From: an uncultured Shewanella sp.
Lineage (GTDB): Bacteria; Pseudomonadota; Gammaproteobacteria; Enterobacterales; Shewanellaceae
Direction of reading: 5' to 3'
NCBI RefSeq assembly: GCF_947501225.1
Contig: NZ_CANMUW010000024.1
Span: 1-58,007, forward strand
DNA: 58,007 bases
Shown: piece by piece, positions 28,284 through 37,328 of the stretch
Numbering within the stretch: the first letter of the stretch is position 1
How the letters are laid out: each line of letters opens with the position of its first letter
Translations under genes and position numbers: made by a program
The notes under the pieces: generated by a model
The model's database searches: none
What the model was told of the DNA's origin: nothing
The model's input: the letters and a program-made list of their open reading frames with translations, nothing else

Positions 28284-29156
28284 TTGGATATAAAGACCAT
28301 CAAGCTATACCTGCACCTGACTGAGAGTCTGCACTTCTCCCGCACCGCTCAGGCTATGCATGTCAGTCCATCGACCCTGAGCCGGGCGATGCAGAGGCTT
28401 GAGGATGAGGTGGGGGCCAAACTTTTTCAAAGGGATAATCGCAGTGTCGCTCTAACCAGTGCCGGTGTAGAGTATCGTCACTTTGCCGAACAGACGCTGG
28501 ATCACTGGACCAAGCTGAAAACCAAGATTGATCCCAAACAAGATCTGCTAAGAGGCAGGCTCAATCTCTACTGCTCAGTAACCGCCGCCTACAGCCACCT
28601 GCCCGGATTACTCGATAGATTCAGGCGCGAACACCCACTGGTCGAGATAGCACTGACCACGGGCGATGCGGCCAACGCCGTCAGGGAGGTGAAAAATAAC
28701 AGCGCGGATATCGCCATTGCGGCACTGCCGGATCCTTTTCCCGACACTCTGCACTTCGCCAAGATAGATGATATCCCCCTGGTCATTATCGCCCCGACTT
28801 TTCGCTGTCAGGTACAGGAGTTATTGACTGAATCCTATATCCCCTGGGATCGCCTTCCCTTTATCGTCCCCGAACACGGACCGGGAAGACATAGAACCGA
28901 CAACTGGTTTAAACAACTCGGGTTATCTCCCAACATCTACGCCCAGGTCTCGGGACAGGAGGCCATCGCTTCTATGGTTGCACTCGGCTGTGGGGTCAGT
29001 ATCACTCCCGAAGTCGTGATCAGCAACAGCCCGGTCAGAGACAGAATTCAGATAATCCCGAGCCCCATAGCCATTCCGCCCTTCGAGTTAGGCTGCTGCT
29101 GCAGAAATAAGAGGTTAGAGGATCCCATAGTGGCCGCATTTCTTAAGGTACTTTAG
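28284..29156 (+). CDS. ilvY: LysR-type regulator IlvY
   Basis: Activator of ilvC, 290 residues. N-terminal winged helix with HFSRTAQAMHVSPSTLSRAM, and FCSVTAAYSHLP-like YCSVTAAYSHLPGLLDRF with TTGDAANAV in the inducer domain, as in E. coli IlvY. The open frame begins at 28185, inside the operator. TTG 28284 has AAGGAG seven bases upstream and matches the family N-terminus (LDIKTIKLYLHLTES), so I take it as the start. Divergent from ilvC, as in E. coli. Confidence 0.92.
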   Translation: MDIKTIKLYLHLTESLHFSRTAQAMHVSPSTLSRAMQRLEDEVGAKLFQRDNRSVALTSAGVEYRHFAEQTLDHWTKLKTKIDPKQDLLRGRLNLYCSVTAAYSHLPGLLDRFRREHPLVEIALTTGDAANAVREVKNNSADIAIAALPDPFPDTLHFAKIDDIPLVIIAPTFRCQVQELLTESYIPWDRLPFIVPEHGPGRHRTDNWFKQLGLSPNIYAQVSGQEAIASMVALGCGVSITPEVVISNSPVRDRIQIIPSPIAIPPFELGCCCRNKRLEDPIVAAFLKVL

Positions 29157-29324
29157 TGAGATAGCCTGAGCTCGATTTAACATCTCACTCAATAAGCCCT
29201 ATCCCCTCAAAAAATAGTGCATATCATGAACAGTTCACTTAACAGCGCCTGAGCTCGGTTAATCAAACCAAACGTATAGCCTTTGCTATACTCAGTATCA
29301 ACGGCGTTCGGCAGAATATTACTA

Positions 29325-30152
29325 ATGACCTTAAGACCTTACAGTTTGGTGTTTGCTCTCTTATTTTCAATGCTCACGGCACCATCGGCGGCGGAGCAGA
29401 GTGAGGTGCTGCCTAGGCTGAAGTTTTGCGTAGAGGATACTGAGTTCCCCCCCTTCAATTACTTCAAACGAATCGATGGAGAGAAAGGAGAGTCGGCCGG
29501 TTATGATGTCGATCTTCTCAAGCTCGTTTTCGAGCCATCGGGTATCGAGTACAAGGTGGTAGCCCTGCCGTGGCGCCGGTGTCTGAAAGAGGCCAGTGAA
29601 GGAATAATCGATGCCGTGATGAGCGCCTCCCTCAACCCTCAACGAGCTAAAGAGTATTTTCACTCTGACGCCTATTATTATCTCAATCCCAGCTACTTCT
29701 ATCTCAGAACAGACTTCCCTGACGGGCTGGATATACAGGCACTATCGGAACTGGAAAGTCACGGGAACATTTGCGGCATTAAAGGGTTCAACTATGTTAA
29801 TTTCGGCTGGATAAACCTAACCAAGCTCTATGAGATCAATGAGATATCAAGCCTACCTACCATGCTGGAAAAAAAGCGCTGTCGCTTCTTTTTGGCCCGT
29901 AAAGAAACTCTGGCCGGCACCTTAGCCCTTAATAACCTTCACCGGTTTGAACGTCTTCTCGGAAGGAGTACAGTGCCAAATCTCAAACCCGAGCCCTTTC
30001 ATATGCTGATATCACGCAGGTCCGCTGCGGCCGGGCTAATTCAGAATCTATTCAATGAAAAGGTCAAACAACTTAATCAGAGCGGAGAGCTGGAAAAACT
30101 CCTCGAACAGCACCTGCATGAGCTCAGGCTAAATGCCAGGAATAACGACTGA
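29325..30152 (+). CDS. Periplasmic solute-binding protein, amino-acid (SBP_bac_3) type
   Basis: About 275 residues with a signal peptide ending at SAAEQ. The body is of the family-3 binding-protein fold: FCVEDTEFPPFNYF, AGYDVDLLKLVF, then ALPWRRCLKEASEGIIDAVMSAS. No ABC permease or ATPase lies nearby, so it may be a stand-alone sensor partner rather than a transporter part. The GGDEF membrane protein starts 130 bases downstream on the same strand. Codon TTG 29283 also opens the frame, but ATG 29325 gives a normal signal peptide. Confidence 0.75.
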   Translation: MTLRPYSLVFALLFSMLTAPSAAEQSEVLPRLKFCVEDTEFPPFNYFKRIDGEKGESAGYDVDLLKLVFEPSGIEYKVVALPWRRCLKEASEGIIDAVMSASLNPQRAKEYFHSDAYYYLNPSYFYLRTDFPDGLDIQALSELESHGNICGIKGFNYVNFGWINLTKLYEINEISSLPTMLEKKRCRFFLARKETLAGTLALNNLHRFERLLGRSTVPNLKPEPFHMLISRRSAAAGLIQNLFNEKVKQLNQSGELEKLLEQHLHELRLNARNND

Positions 30153-30282
30153 CTCCCACAGTTGATAAGCAAATACACGCGAGCTCACCGAGCCGGGCAT
30201 CAGAAATGATTTGCTCATCTATACTTATTAGCAAACACCCCATCTGTTAATAGATTGATTATGAATCATATATAAACTGCCT

Positions 30283-31086
30283 ATGAATATTTTTGCTATA
30301 TTCCTGGTTTTATCGGGGTTAACGGGGCTGTGTGCCTCCCTGTTTCCTACGCATCAGATGTGTAACATCCCCGATCATCAACATAAAGGCTGGCTACTGC
30401 TGCTTAATCTGATCTTTATGTTTATCCTGGGGTATCTGGGATATATCTGGATGCTTATTAACCGTGAAATCGGCACACTGGAGATGATAGTCGCCACCAT
30501 ATTCTGTGGTGGCGGTATGTTCGTGTTTATCATCACAAAGATGAGCCGGGAAACCATATTAACCCTGCAACAAACGATTAAGGCAAAACATTATCAGGCC
30601 CATCACGATCAATTAACGGGTCTGCCCAACCGCAGCCTGTTTTATGAAGAGCTGGATAGGTTGATCGCCATCAGCGACCAAAAGTTTTGCTGCCTGATGA
30701 TGGATCTCAATGACTTCAAGATGGTTAACGACACATTCGGTCATGCCGAAGGCGATCATGTTCTGCAGATCGTGGCGCAAAGGATAAACAAAATCATTCC
30801 AACCGGCGCCCTTGCGGCTAGGCTGGGAGGGGACGAGCTCACAGTGGTACTTCCCCACGCTCAGGATAGCGACGCGCTTACCGTAGCGAAAACGATTCAG
30901 CAGGAGTTGCTCAAAGATATCAGTTGCGGAAAACATTCATTAATCATAGGCGTCAGCATTGGCATCGCCGAGTACCCCAGAGATGGAGATAATCGCAAGA
31001 GTTTAATGAAGAGCGCCGATATCGCTATGTATCATGCGAAGAAGAATGAAGATAATTTACAGATATTTACGCCCCATATGGGCTGA
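30283..31086 (+). CDS. Membrane-bound GGDEF diguanylate cyclase
   Basis: 267 residues: three predicted membrane helices in the first 90 (NIFAIFLVLSGLTGL; GWLLLLNLIFMFILGYLGYIW; MIVATIFCGGGMFVFII), then a GGDEF domain. The DQLTGLPNRSLF start and MDLNDFKMVNDTFGH are intact; the active motif reads GGDEL, which usually remains active. There is no RxxD inhibitory site five residues before it. The periplasmic part is too short to be a sensor by itself; the upstream binding protein could act as ligand partner (inference). Confidence 0.85.
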   Translation: MNIFAIFLVLSGLTGLCASLFPTHQMCNIPDHQHKGWLLLLNLIFMFILGYLGYIWMLINREIGTLEMIVATIFCGGGMFVFIITKMSRETILTLQQTIKAKHYQAHHDQLTGLPNRSLFYEELDRLIAISDQKFCCLMMDLNDFKMVNDTFGHAEGDHVLQIVAQRINKIIPTGALAARLGGDELTVVLPHAQDSDALTVAKTIQQELLKDISCGKHSLIIGVSIGIAEYPRDGDNRKSLMKSADIAMYHAKKNEDNLQIFTPHMG

Positions 31087-31133
31087 TAACGGCTCTATCA
31101 ACCCATGAAACCAAATCTCTGTTAAGGATAAGT

Positions 31134-31925
31134 TTAAGCCACCGCCGTTGAGTCGAGGAAGTTCTGCTCCATCGTCTCGGCCGGGCACTCTGATACGGGT
31201 TTACCTACCACCTTAGCGGGTACGCCAACCACGGTCGTGTGGGGAGCCACATCGGTTAAAACTACTGAGCCCGCGCCCACTTTTGCGCCCTGACCCACTT
31301 CGATATTGCCCAATACCTTAGCCCCGGCACCTATCATGACACCTTTTCGGATCTTAGGATGACGATCGCCCTGCTGATTACCCGTGCCGCCAAGCGTGAC
31401 CGACTGCAGCAAGGAGACATTATCTTCTATCACGGCCGTCTCGCCGATGACGATGCCGGTGGCATGGTCAAACATGATCCCCGTGCCTATCTTACAGGCC
31501 GGGTGGATATCGACACCAAACACCTCAGAATTGCGGCTCTGAATAAATTGAGCTAACTCTCTTCTGTCCTGCTGCCACAGGCAGTGAGCCAAGCGGTGAA
31601 CCTGTATCGCCTGAAAGCCTTTGAGGTTGAGCATCACGGTCAAGTAACTGCTCACTGCAGGATCACGATCTTTTACCGCCTTAATGTCGGTCGCCACATT
31701 CGTCAACATCTCATCACAATGAATAAAAGCTTTATCGAAGAGTTCACGGAAGGTGAAGGGGGATACCACGCCATCGGAGAGCTTATTAGCAACAACAAAG
31801 CTTAATGCCGAACCCAGACACTCATGGTTGAGAATCGAGGTATACACATGACTGGCCAGGAGGGGTTCTTGTTGTACCAGAGCCTCAGCTTCTACCCTGA
31901 GCTGTTCCCAAACTTCATAACGCAT
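31134..31925 (-). CDS. cysE: Serine O-acetyltransferase (CysE)
   Basis: Makes O-acetylserine from serine and acetyl-CoA for cysteine synthesis. 263 residues; N-terminal helical domain (NHECLGSALSFVVANKLS) then a left-handed beta-helix of hexapeptide repeats with catalytic DIHPACKIGTGIMFDHATG. SVTLGGTGNQQGDRHPKI and GAGAKVLGNIEVG follow E. coli CysE. The C-terminal tail is shorter than E. coli's and lacks the same ending, so cysteine feedback may differ. Alone on its strand. Confidence 0.93.
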   Translation of the reverse strand: MRYEVWEQLRVEAEALVQQEPLLASHVYTSILNHECLGSALSFVVANKLSDGVVSPFTFRELFDKAFIHCDEMLTNVATDIKAVKDRDPAVSSYLTVMLNLKGFQAIQVHRLAHCLWQQDRRELAQFIQSRNSEVFGVDIHPACKIGTGIMFDHATGIVIGETAVIEDNVSLLQSVTLGGTGNQQGDRHPKIRKGVMIGAGAKVLGNIEVGQGAKVGAGSVVLTDVAPHTTVVGVPAKVVGKPVSECPAETMEQNFLDSTAVA

Positions 31926-32150
31926 ATTGTTGCTCTTAAAATAATGAAGAAATTGCCGAATAATGATCTTAACTCAATCACTGAATAATACATCTCGCTG
32001 TAAGAGCGATTAGTTATATGGAATAACAATTGGTTTGCAACTGCATCTCAAAATGTGCGCCATAAAGTAGAAAGCCTTTTTTTTAATCGTCTCGCTGTAT
32101 GGTAATAGCCTATAAGGCATTAATTGGAGGGATAGTGAAGCATAATACAA

Positions 32151-32396
32151 TCAACTGATATTCACGCTGTTAAAATGGGGATTTTCAGTAACGGCCGTCA
32201 TCCTCTTAATGCTATCGAGCACGATCGAAACGGATTCGCCGCCACTTTCTATAACGATACACTCCTTCCTATGATCATCGATACAGGTCGTCTTCGCCAC
32301 ACCCACAACCTCCTCTCCCGAACGCAAGGTCAGCAAGAGCTCAATCCTGTACAGGCAGGCAATCTCGATGTAATCATGAATATCACAGCGAATCAT
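32151..32396 (-). CDS. rof: Rho-binding antiterminator Rof (YaeO) family protein
   Basis: 81 residues. The pattern ..IRCDIHDYIEIACLYRIELLLTL.. then SGEEVVGVAKTT, IVIESGGESVSIVLDSIKRM follows YaeO/Rof (CDDYDNLELACQHHLMLTL; VEAAGETRELRLDKI). Rof binds Rho and blocks its RNA site. It is a small stand-alone gene between cysE and comM. Identification is by residue pattern, not a search. Confidence 0.75.
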   Translation of the reverse strand: MIRCDIHDYIEIACLYRIELLLTLRSGEEVVGVAKTTCIDDHRKECIVIESGGESVSIVLDSIKRMTAVTENPHFNSVNIS

Positions 32397-32599
32397 CTCA
32401 TCACCATCATTTTGTGTTGTGAAATTTAGGTTTTAATTATAGTGAGACTTTATCTAACAAGATCTCCGGAATAGCAATATATCAATTCCCTCCCCCTCAA
32501 TTCCGACACTGCCAGTCGAAATCACCAATCTCCTGCTACACTCAATACAGCAAGCTAATACACTGATAAAACAATTAAACTAAACAAAAGGATTTGTTT

Positions 32600-34123
32600 A
32601 TGGCAATCGCCTGTGTCGCCACCCGTGCCAGCAAAGGAGTCGAGGCTCCCTCGGTTACGGTAGAGGTTCACCTCAGTAATGGTCTACCGGCCTTCAATCT
32701 TGTCGGGCTTCCCGAAACCTCGGTCAAGGAAGCCAAGGAGCGGGTCCGCAGCGCGATCATCAATGCCGGCTTCGAGTTCCCCATGCGCCGTATCACAGTC
32801 AACCTGGCTCCGGCCGATCTCCCCAAGCAAGGGGGAAGATATGATCTGCCCATCGCCATAGGTATTCTTGCCGCATCAAAGCAGGTCCCTAAAAACTCAC
32901 TGAAAGATCATGAGTTTGTAGGCGAGCTGGCACTCTCGGGTCATATACGTCACTGCCATGGCCTTTTACCCGTCATTGTCGATGCCCGAAAACAGGGGAC
33001 CACACTGGTGATCCCCCTTGATAACAGACCTGATGCGGAACTGGTGGGATATCATAAGGCGCACTTCGCCTCTCATCTGCAAACCTTGAGCGAATATCTG
33101 CATGGACAGTGTCCACTGCCGGGAATACAGACCGAACTCGAGTGGATAGAAACAGAGGAACAGCCGCAAACAAGCTGCATGAGTGAAGTGATAGGCCAGT
33201 ATCAGGCCAAGCTGGGTTTAGAAATTGCGGCCGCAGGCAATCACAACCTGCTCCTTCTGGGCCCTCCGGGAACGGGGAAAAGCATGTTAGCCAGCCGGAT
33301 GATGCAGCTGTTACCACCACTTACCTATGAAGAGGCGCTGGAGGTTGCGGCGCTACACTCAGTGGCCGGTATCTCACTCGCCCCCGGACAATTTTATAAG
33401 CGTCCATTTCGCAACCCACACCATACCAGCTCGTCTATCTCCCTGGTAGGAGGTGGCAGCAACCCAAAGCCCGGAGAGATCTCTCTGGCTCATAGGGGAG
33501 TCCTCTTCTTAGACGAGGTGGTCGAATTTCCACGTCGGGTACTCGATTGCCTGCGTGAGCCGATGGAGACCGGCGAGGTCGTCATCTCCCGCGCCGCTGC
33601 CAAGCTGACCTTCTCCAGTCGATTCCAACTCGTTGCGGCGATGAACCCCAGCCCTTGTGGAGATGTGGATAATGCCAGAGCGACGCAAGATCAGATACTG
33701 AGATACCTGTCACGCCTGTCCGGACCATTTTTAGATAGATTCGATCTGACCATAGAGGTACCTAAACTGCCCGCCGGAGCCCTGACTCAAAAGGCCGATG
33801 GTGGAGAAACCAGTGAGTCGATAGCGAAGCGGGTAAAGAGTGCCCGTGAGATCCAACTCAGTAGGGCGGGTAAACTCAACAGTGAATTGAGTGGTAAACA
33901 GTTGCAGCAGACAGGTGGCTTCGAGCAAACAGACCTGGTATTTCTCGAGCAGAGTGTCAACAAACTGGGCTTGTCGGTGAGGAGCTATCACCGGCTGCAG
34001 CGCGTGGCTCGCACCATCGCCGACCTGCAGGCCAGTAAAGGAGTCGATCGCAGTCATATAGCTCAAGCACTGGGTTACCGGGCCATGGACAGGTTATTAA
34101 ACAGCCTCAAATCGGCTTACTAA
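32600..34123 (+). CDS. comM: YifB/ComM family Mg-chelatase-like AAA ATPase
   Basis: 507 residues. N-terminal Lon-like ChlI domain (VTVEVHLSNGLPAFNLVGLP), AAA core with Walker A LLGPPGTGKSMLASRM and Walker B GVLFLDEVVEFP, and the C-terminal Mg-chelatase tail. ComM is a hexameric helicase that promotes branch migration during natural transformation; the gene is widespread also outside competent species. ATG 32600 has AAAGGA upstream; the frame's TTG two codons earlier is unlikely. Transcribed alone. Confidence 0.93.
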   Translation: MAIACVATRASKGVEAPSVTVEVHLSNGLPAFNLVGLPETSVKEAKERVRSAIINAGFEFPMRRITVNLAPADLPKQGGRYDLPIAIGILAASKQVPKNSLKDHEFVGELALSGHIRHCHGLLPVIVDARKQGTTLVIPLDNRPDAELVGYHKAHFASHLQTLSEYLHGQCPLPGIQTELEWIETEEQPQTSCMSEVIGQYQAKLGLEIAAAGNHNLLLLGPPGTGKSMLASRMMQLLPPLTYEEALEVAALHSVAGISLAPGQFYKRPFRNPHHTSSSISLVGGGSNPKPGEISLAHRGVLFLDEVVEFPRRVLDCLREPMETGEVVISRAAAKLTFSSRFQLVAAMNPSPCGDVDNARATQDQILRYLSRLSGPFLDRFDLTIEVPKLPAGALTQKADGGETSESIAKRVKSAREIQLSRAGKLNSELSGKQLQQTGGFEQTDLVFLEQSVNKLGLSVRSYHRLQRVARTIADLQASKGVDRSHIAQALGYRAMDRLLNSLKSAY

Positions 34124-34164
34124 TCCCAATGAATAAGCAGTGAAATCCGAGTCATCAAGCTTCC

Positions 34165-35211
34165 CTATTTTGCCCCTACAGTGGCACCACAACCGAGGTT
34201 TTCATCGGGATCAGACAGGCAGAGTTTATGACTTATAATTGCTCTCCAATCTCGACTGAGCAAAGCCTTGAAATATTCGCTTCCGGGCTCCAGTAAACTA
34301 AACAGGGGGAATGGGGGGCTAGCACTGTATTGATCGCCGTGTCGGTGCTTGGCAATTTTATCCATGACCACCGCCCCTGCAAGAAAGTGGCCTCCGCCTA
34401 GCGCTGCTATCTTGCCCTGCTGGCGCAAACGCAATACTTTTTCTGAGGTATTGACGGTACTGATGAAAATGTCCTTCCCGGCAATAACGCCTTGCTCCTC
34501 CAGCGCCCGTAATACCCCAAAAGCCATATGATCATTCGCTGTCCAGATACCGGTCAAGTTAGGGTAACGTTGAAGCATCTTTAGTGTCAGCCAGTAGGCC
34601 GAATCTTCTCGCCAATGGGCGTAAACAACCTGATGCAAAGTCAAATGAGGTTGTGAGCTCAAAAAATCAGTTGCACCTGAGGTCCTATTTACCGATGCAG
34701 GGGTCAGGGTATCGCCTGAGATGCATATGACTTCGGCGGGTTCTGAGCCGATGGCTTCAGCTAAGGCTAACGCTGAAGCCTGGCCAATAGAGTAGTTATC
34801 AGGCACCACCGCAGGCAGGAGGAATTGCTGCCAATGGGGATCTTCCATAAGCAATGCCCTCTCCTCCTTACTGATATCGTTAAGCATCAAGGCCACATAC
34901 ACAGGCAGACCGTAAAATGATTTAAGCATTTTCGAAGCGCTAGCCTCTTCGCTAACCAGTACAACATACTTAGGCAGTTTTTTTGATCGTACCAAGGCAT
35001 TAACCTGATCTATCATCAAAAGACGATCTCGGTTAGCGTGAAAAATTTCAAGCTTCAAATCAAATAAGTTTGCCGCCTCAACCATTGCTTTATCAACATC
35101 ACCCCAAAAGCTTTCTTGCGCTTTTCCCGGATTAAAAAATACCACATCGGTCTTGGCTTTCACCTGAAAACAAAACAGGTAAAGCAGACAAAGTAGAACT
35201 ACTGGCTTCAT
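34165..35211 (-). CDS. Orphan periplasmic sugar-type binding protein (Peripla_BP_4-like)
   Basis: 349 residues with a signal peptide (MKPVVLLCLLYLFCFQVKA). The body resembles LacI/RbsB-type binding proteins: VVFFNPGKAQESFWGDV, GIWTANDHMAFGVLRAL, GKDIFISTVNTSEKVL. No permease, ATPase or sensor kinase gene is adjacent. ATG 35211 has AAAGAGGGG upstream and is preferred to the frame start at 35235. A Fur-like box lies about 45 bases before it. I infer an iron-responsive sensor or scavenging component; the ligand is unknown. Confidence 0.75.
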   Translation of the reverse strand: MKPVVLLCLLYLFCFQVKAKTDVVFFNPGKAQESFWGDVDKAMVEAANLFDLKLEIFHANRDRLLMIDQVNALVRSKKLPKYVVLVSEEASASKMLKSFYGLPVYVALMLNDISKEERALLMEDPHWQQFLLPAVVPDNYSIGQASALALAEAIGSEPAEVICISGDTLTPASVNRTSGATDFLSSQPHLTLHQVVYAHWREDSAYWLTLKMLQRYPNLTGIWTANDHMAFGVLRALEEQGVIAGKDIFISTVNTSEKVLRLRQQGKIAALGGGHFLAGAVVMDKIAKHRHGDQYSASPPFPLFSLLEPGSEYFKALLSRDWRAIISHKLCLSDPDENLGCGATVGAK

Positions 35212-35255
35212 AATGCCCCTCTTTCCTGTCGACATCTTTAGGCTGCCGGCAAAGT

Positions 35256-35274
35256 AGCAATGATAATCATTACA
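35256..35274 (-). promoter_or_regulatory. Candidate Fur box
   Basis: AGCAATGATAATCATTACA matches the 19-bp Fur consensus at 14 positions, with the central AATGATAATCATTA intact. It lies in the promoter region of the orphan binding protein; the acyltransferase pair starts about 190 bp away on the other strand. Confidence 0.65.
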
Positions 35275-35461
35275 ATAATAAGCTTAGTCAACTCCCCTGC
35301 AAGCAACAAATTCGGTATTTTCACAATTACAGCAAAATGTGGGTATTTTCCTGAAGAATTCATAAGAAAATGTGAATATTTTGGCGTTAGGACACATCAA
35401 GATTGAGCAAATGTCCTACTGCTAGTAGTATAGGTCTCCAATTTTTATCGGGGGATCTTAA

Positions 35462-36370
35462 GTGGGCGGAGTTTTTTCATCAATCAGAGGCTGTCTGGCA
35501 TTCGCATGCTACGTCATAAATACCCTTTTCTGGGTGTTACCCATCGTCATTCTAAGCCCGATTAAACTCATCCCTATCGCTGCGACACGAACGGCCAGCT
35601 CCTCAATGTTAGATAGCTGCGCTACGGCCTGGATCACAGTAAACGGCGTAATAGAGCGTATCTTTCACCCTGTACGCGTCCATCTTCACAGTGATGCCGA
35701 GCTCTCTCCCAAAGAGTGGTATATGGTGATCGCCAACCACCAATCCTGGGTCGACATCTTAATACTGCAACGGGTATTGAACCGTAAGATCCCTTTCCTG
35801 AAATTCTTTTTGAAGAAGGAGCTGATCTTCGTGCCATTTCTGGGCTTGGCCTGGTGGGCTCTCGACTTTCCATTTATGCGCCGCTATAGCACGGCCCAAC
35901 TGAGGAAAAACCCCAAGCTTAGGGGGAAAGATATCGAGGTAACAAAGAGGGCTTGCGCAAAATTTAAGTCCACACCGGTCAGCGTGATGAACTTTGTAGA
36001 GGGTACCCGTTTCAAGGCACATAAACATAAGAAACAGAACTCTCAATTCTCACACCTGCTGAAACCCAGGGCCGGCGGACTCGCCTTCGCTTTATCGGCG
36101 ATGGGGGAACATATTCATAAGTTGGTCGATGTTTCAATCTATTACCCTGAGAAAGTGCCTAGTTATTGGGACTATATCAGCGGGCAGGTTGAAGAGGTTC
36201 ACGTGCATATAAGAGTCTCTGAGATAGCTGAGGAGATGCGTGGTGATTATATGAAAGATAGAGAATTTAAGATCTCATTTCAGGAAAAACTCAACCATAT
36301 ATGGCTGGAAAAAGATCAAAGACTCGAACAACTCGCCCAACAACACGCTGCAACTCAGAAGGTGTCCTAG
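35462..36370 (+). CDS. YihG-type 1-acylglycerol-3-phosphate acyltransferase, copy 1
   Basis: 302 residues, PlsC-fold inner-membrane acyltransferase. N-terminal membrane segment (about 8-40), catalytic NHQSWVD (HxxxxD), FLKFFLKKELIFVPFLG, and acceptor motif FVEGTRF. These and the KIPFLKFFLK/PFMRRYS wording place it with E. coli YihG, not with essential PlsC. Such enzymes tailor the fatty acid at position 2 of phospholipids. GTG start with GGGGGAT upstream. Its tandem relative begins four bases after its stop. Confidence 0.87.
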   Translation: MGGVFSSIRGCLAFACYVINTLFWVLPIVILSPIKLIPIAATRTASSSMLDSCATAWITVNGVIERIFHPVRVHLHSDAELSPKEWYMVIANHQSWVDILILQRVLNRKIPFLKFFLKKELIFVPFLGLAWWALDFPFMRRYSTAQLRKNPKLRGKDIEVTKRACAKFKSTPVSVMNFVEGTRFKAHKHKKQNSQFSHLLKPRAGGLAFALSAMGEHIHKLVDVSIYYPEKVPSYWDYISGQVEEVHVHIRVSEIAEEMRGDYMKDREFKISFQEKLNHIWLEKDQRLEQLAQQHAATQKVS

Positions 36371-36374
36371 CAAG

Positions 36375-37295
36375 ATGTTGAATTTTCTTCCCGGCTCAGT
36401 GCTATATTTCATCAGCTCAATCCTGCTCGTCATCAACACGACAATCTGGGCGGCTTTGATCAGCTTAGGGGGGCTCATCAAGCTCATCCTTCCATTCACT
36501 GCCGGACGCAACTTCCTCACTCAGATCATGAATAAGTTTATGTGGGCCTGGGCCACCTGCAATGGCGGAATACTATTCCTGCTGGCCGATATCGAGTGGG
36601 ACATTGAAGGGCTGGAGAAGCTGGACAAACATGGCTGGTACCTATTGATCAGTAACCACCTCAGCGGTTTCGACATTGCGGTACAAACCTATGTACTGCG
36701 CAACCATATTCCTATGCTGAAGTTTTTTCTTAAGCGAGAGCTCCTCTACGTCCCTATGCTTGGCTTGGGCTGCTGGGCGCTGGATATGCCATTTATGAGC
36801 AGAACCAGTCCAGCTAAGCTCAAGAAAAACCCTAAGCTTAAGGGTAAAGATCTGGCCACGACGCGACGGGCCTGTGAGAAGTTTAAAAGCATCCCCACCT
36901 CAATTATCAATTATGTTGAGGGCAGCCGTTTCACCGAAGAGAAGCGCCTGCGCCAGGATTCACCTTACCGTTACCTGCTTCGCCCCAAGGCGGGCGGCAT
37001 CGCCTTCACCTTGTCGGCCATGGGCGAACAATTTACTAACCTGCTCAATGTGACCTTAGTCTATCCGGACGCAAAATCGGATCCCCTCTCTGAGGTGATG
37101 CACGGTAAAATCAAGAAGATCACGGTAAAAATTGAGGTATTGCCGGTGCCCCAAGTCGATAATAAACGCTATCTATCCGAGGGGCAGTACCGTGTCGAAT
37201 TCCAACGCTGGCTAAACCAACTGTGGGAAGAGAAGGATGAACTGATACATCAGGTGATGCTAAAAAATGGCGTAGCCAAAGAAGACAGGTCTTAA
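36375..37295 (+). CDS. YihG-type acyltransferase, copy 2
   Basis: 306 residues. Same architecture as the gene before: membrane segment near residues 5-40, catalytic NHLSGFD, MLKFFLKRELLYVPMLG, and YVEGSRF in place of FVEGTRF. The two proteins share many blocks (KNPKL+GKD, RRAC+KFKS, LRPKAGG) yet differ in acceptor-side residues, so they are old tandem duplicates that may prefer different acyl chains. Four-base gap to copy 1 implies one transcript. Confidence 0.87.
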   Translation: MLNFLPGSVLYFISSILLVINTTIWAALISLGGLIKLILPFTAGRNFLTQIMNKFMWAWATCNGGILFLLADIEWDIEGLEKLDKHGWYLLISNHLSGFDIAVQTYVLRNHIPMLKFFLKRELLYVPMLGLGCWALDMPFMSRTSPAKLKKNPKLKGKDLATTRRACEKFKSIPTSIINYVEGSRFTEEKRLRQDSPYRYLLRPKAGGIAFTLSAMGEQFTNLLNVTLVYPDAKSDPLSEVMHGKIKKITVKIEVLPVPQVDNKRYLSEGQYRVEFQRWLNQLWEEKDELIHQVMLKNGVAKEDRS

Positions 37296-37301
37296 CGATA
37301 T

Positions 37302-37328
37302 AGTGCCTGTCCCAGTGATTCAGGCACT
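37302..37328. terminator. Stem-loop between convergent genes
   Basis: AGTGCCTG (37302-37309) pairs with CAGGCACT (37321-37328). On the plus strand it is followed by TAATCCTCTTTT, a poor T-run. Probable weak terminator for the acyltransferase operon. Confidence 0.5.

Noticed and set aside
32175..32429. Plus-strand frame opposite rof
   Set aside because: The minus frame fits the Rof/YaeO pattern; the plus frame has no recognisable feature.
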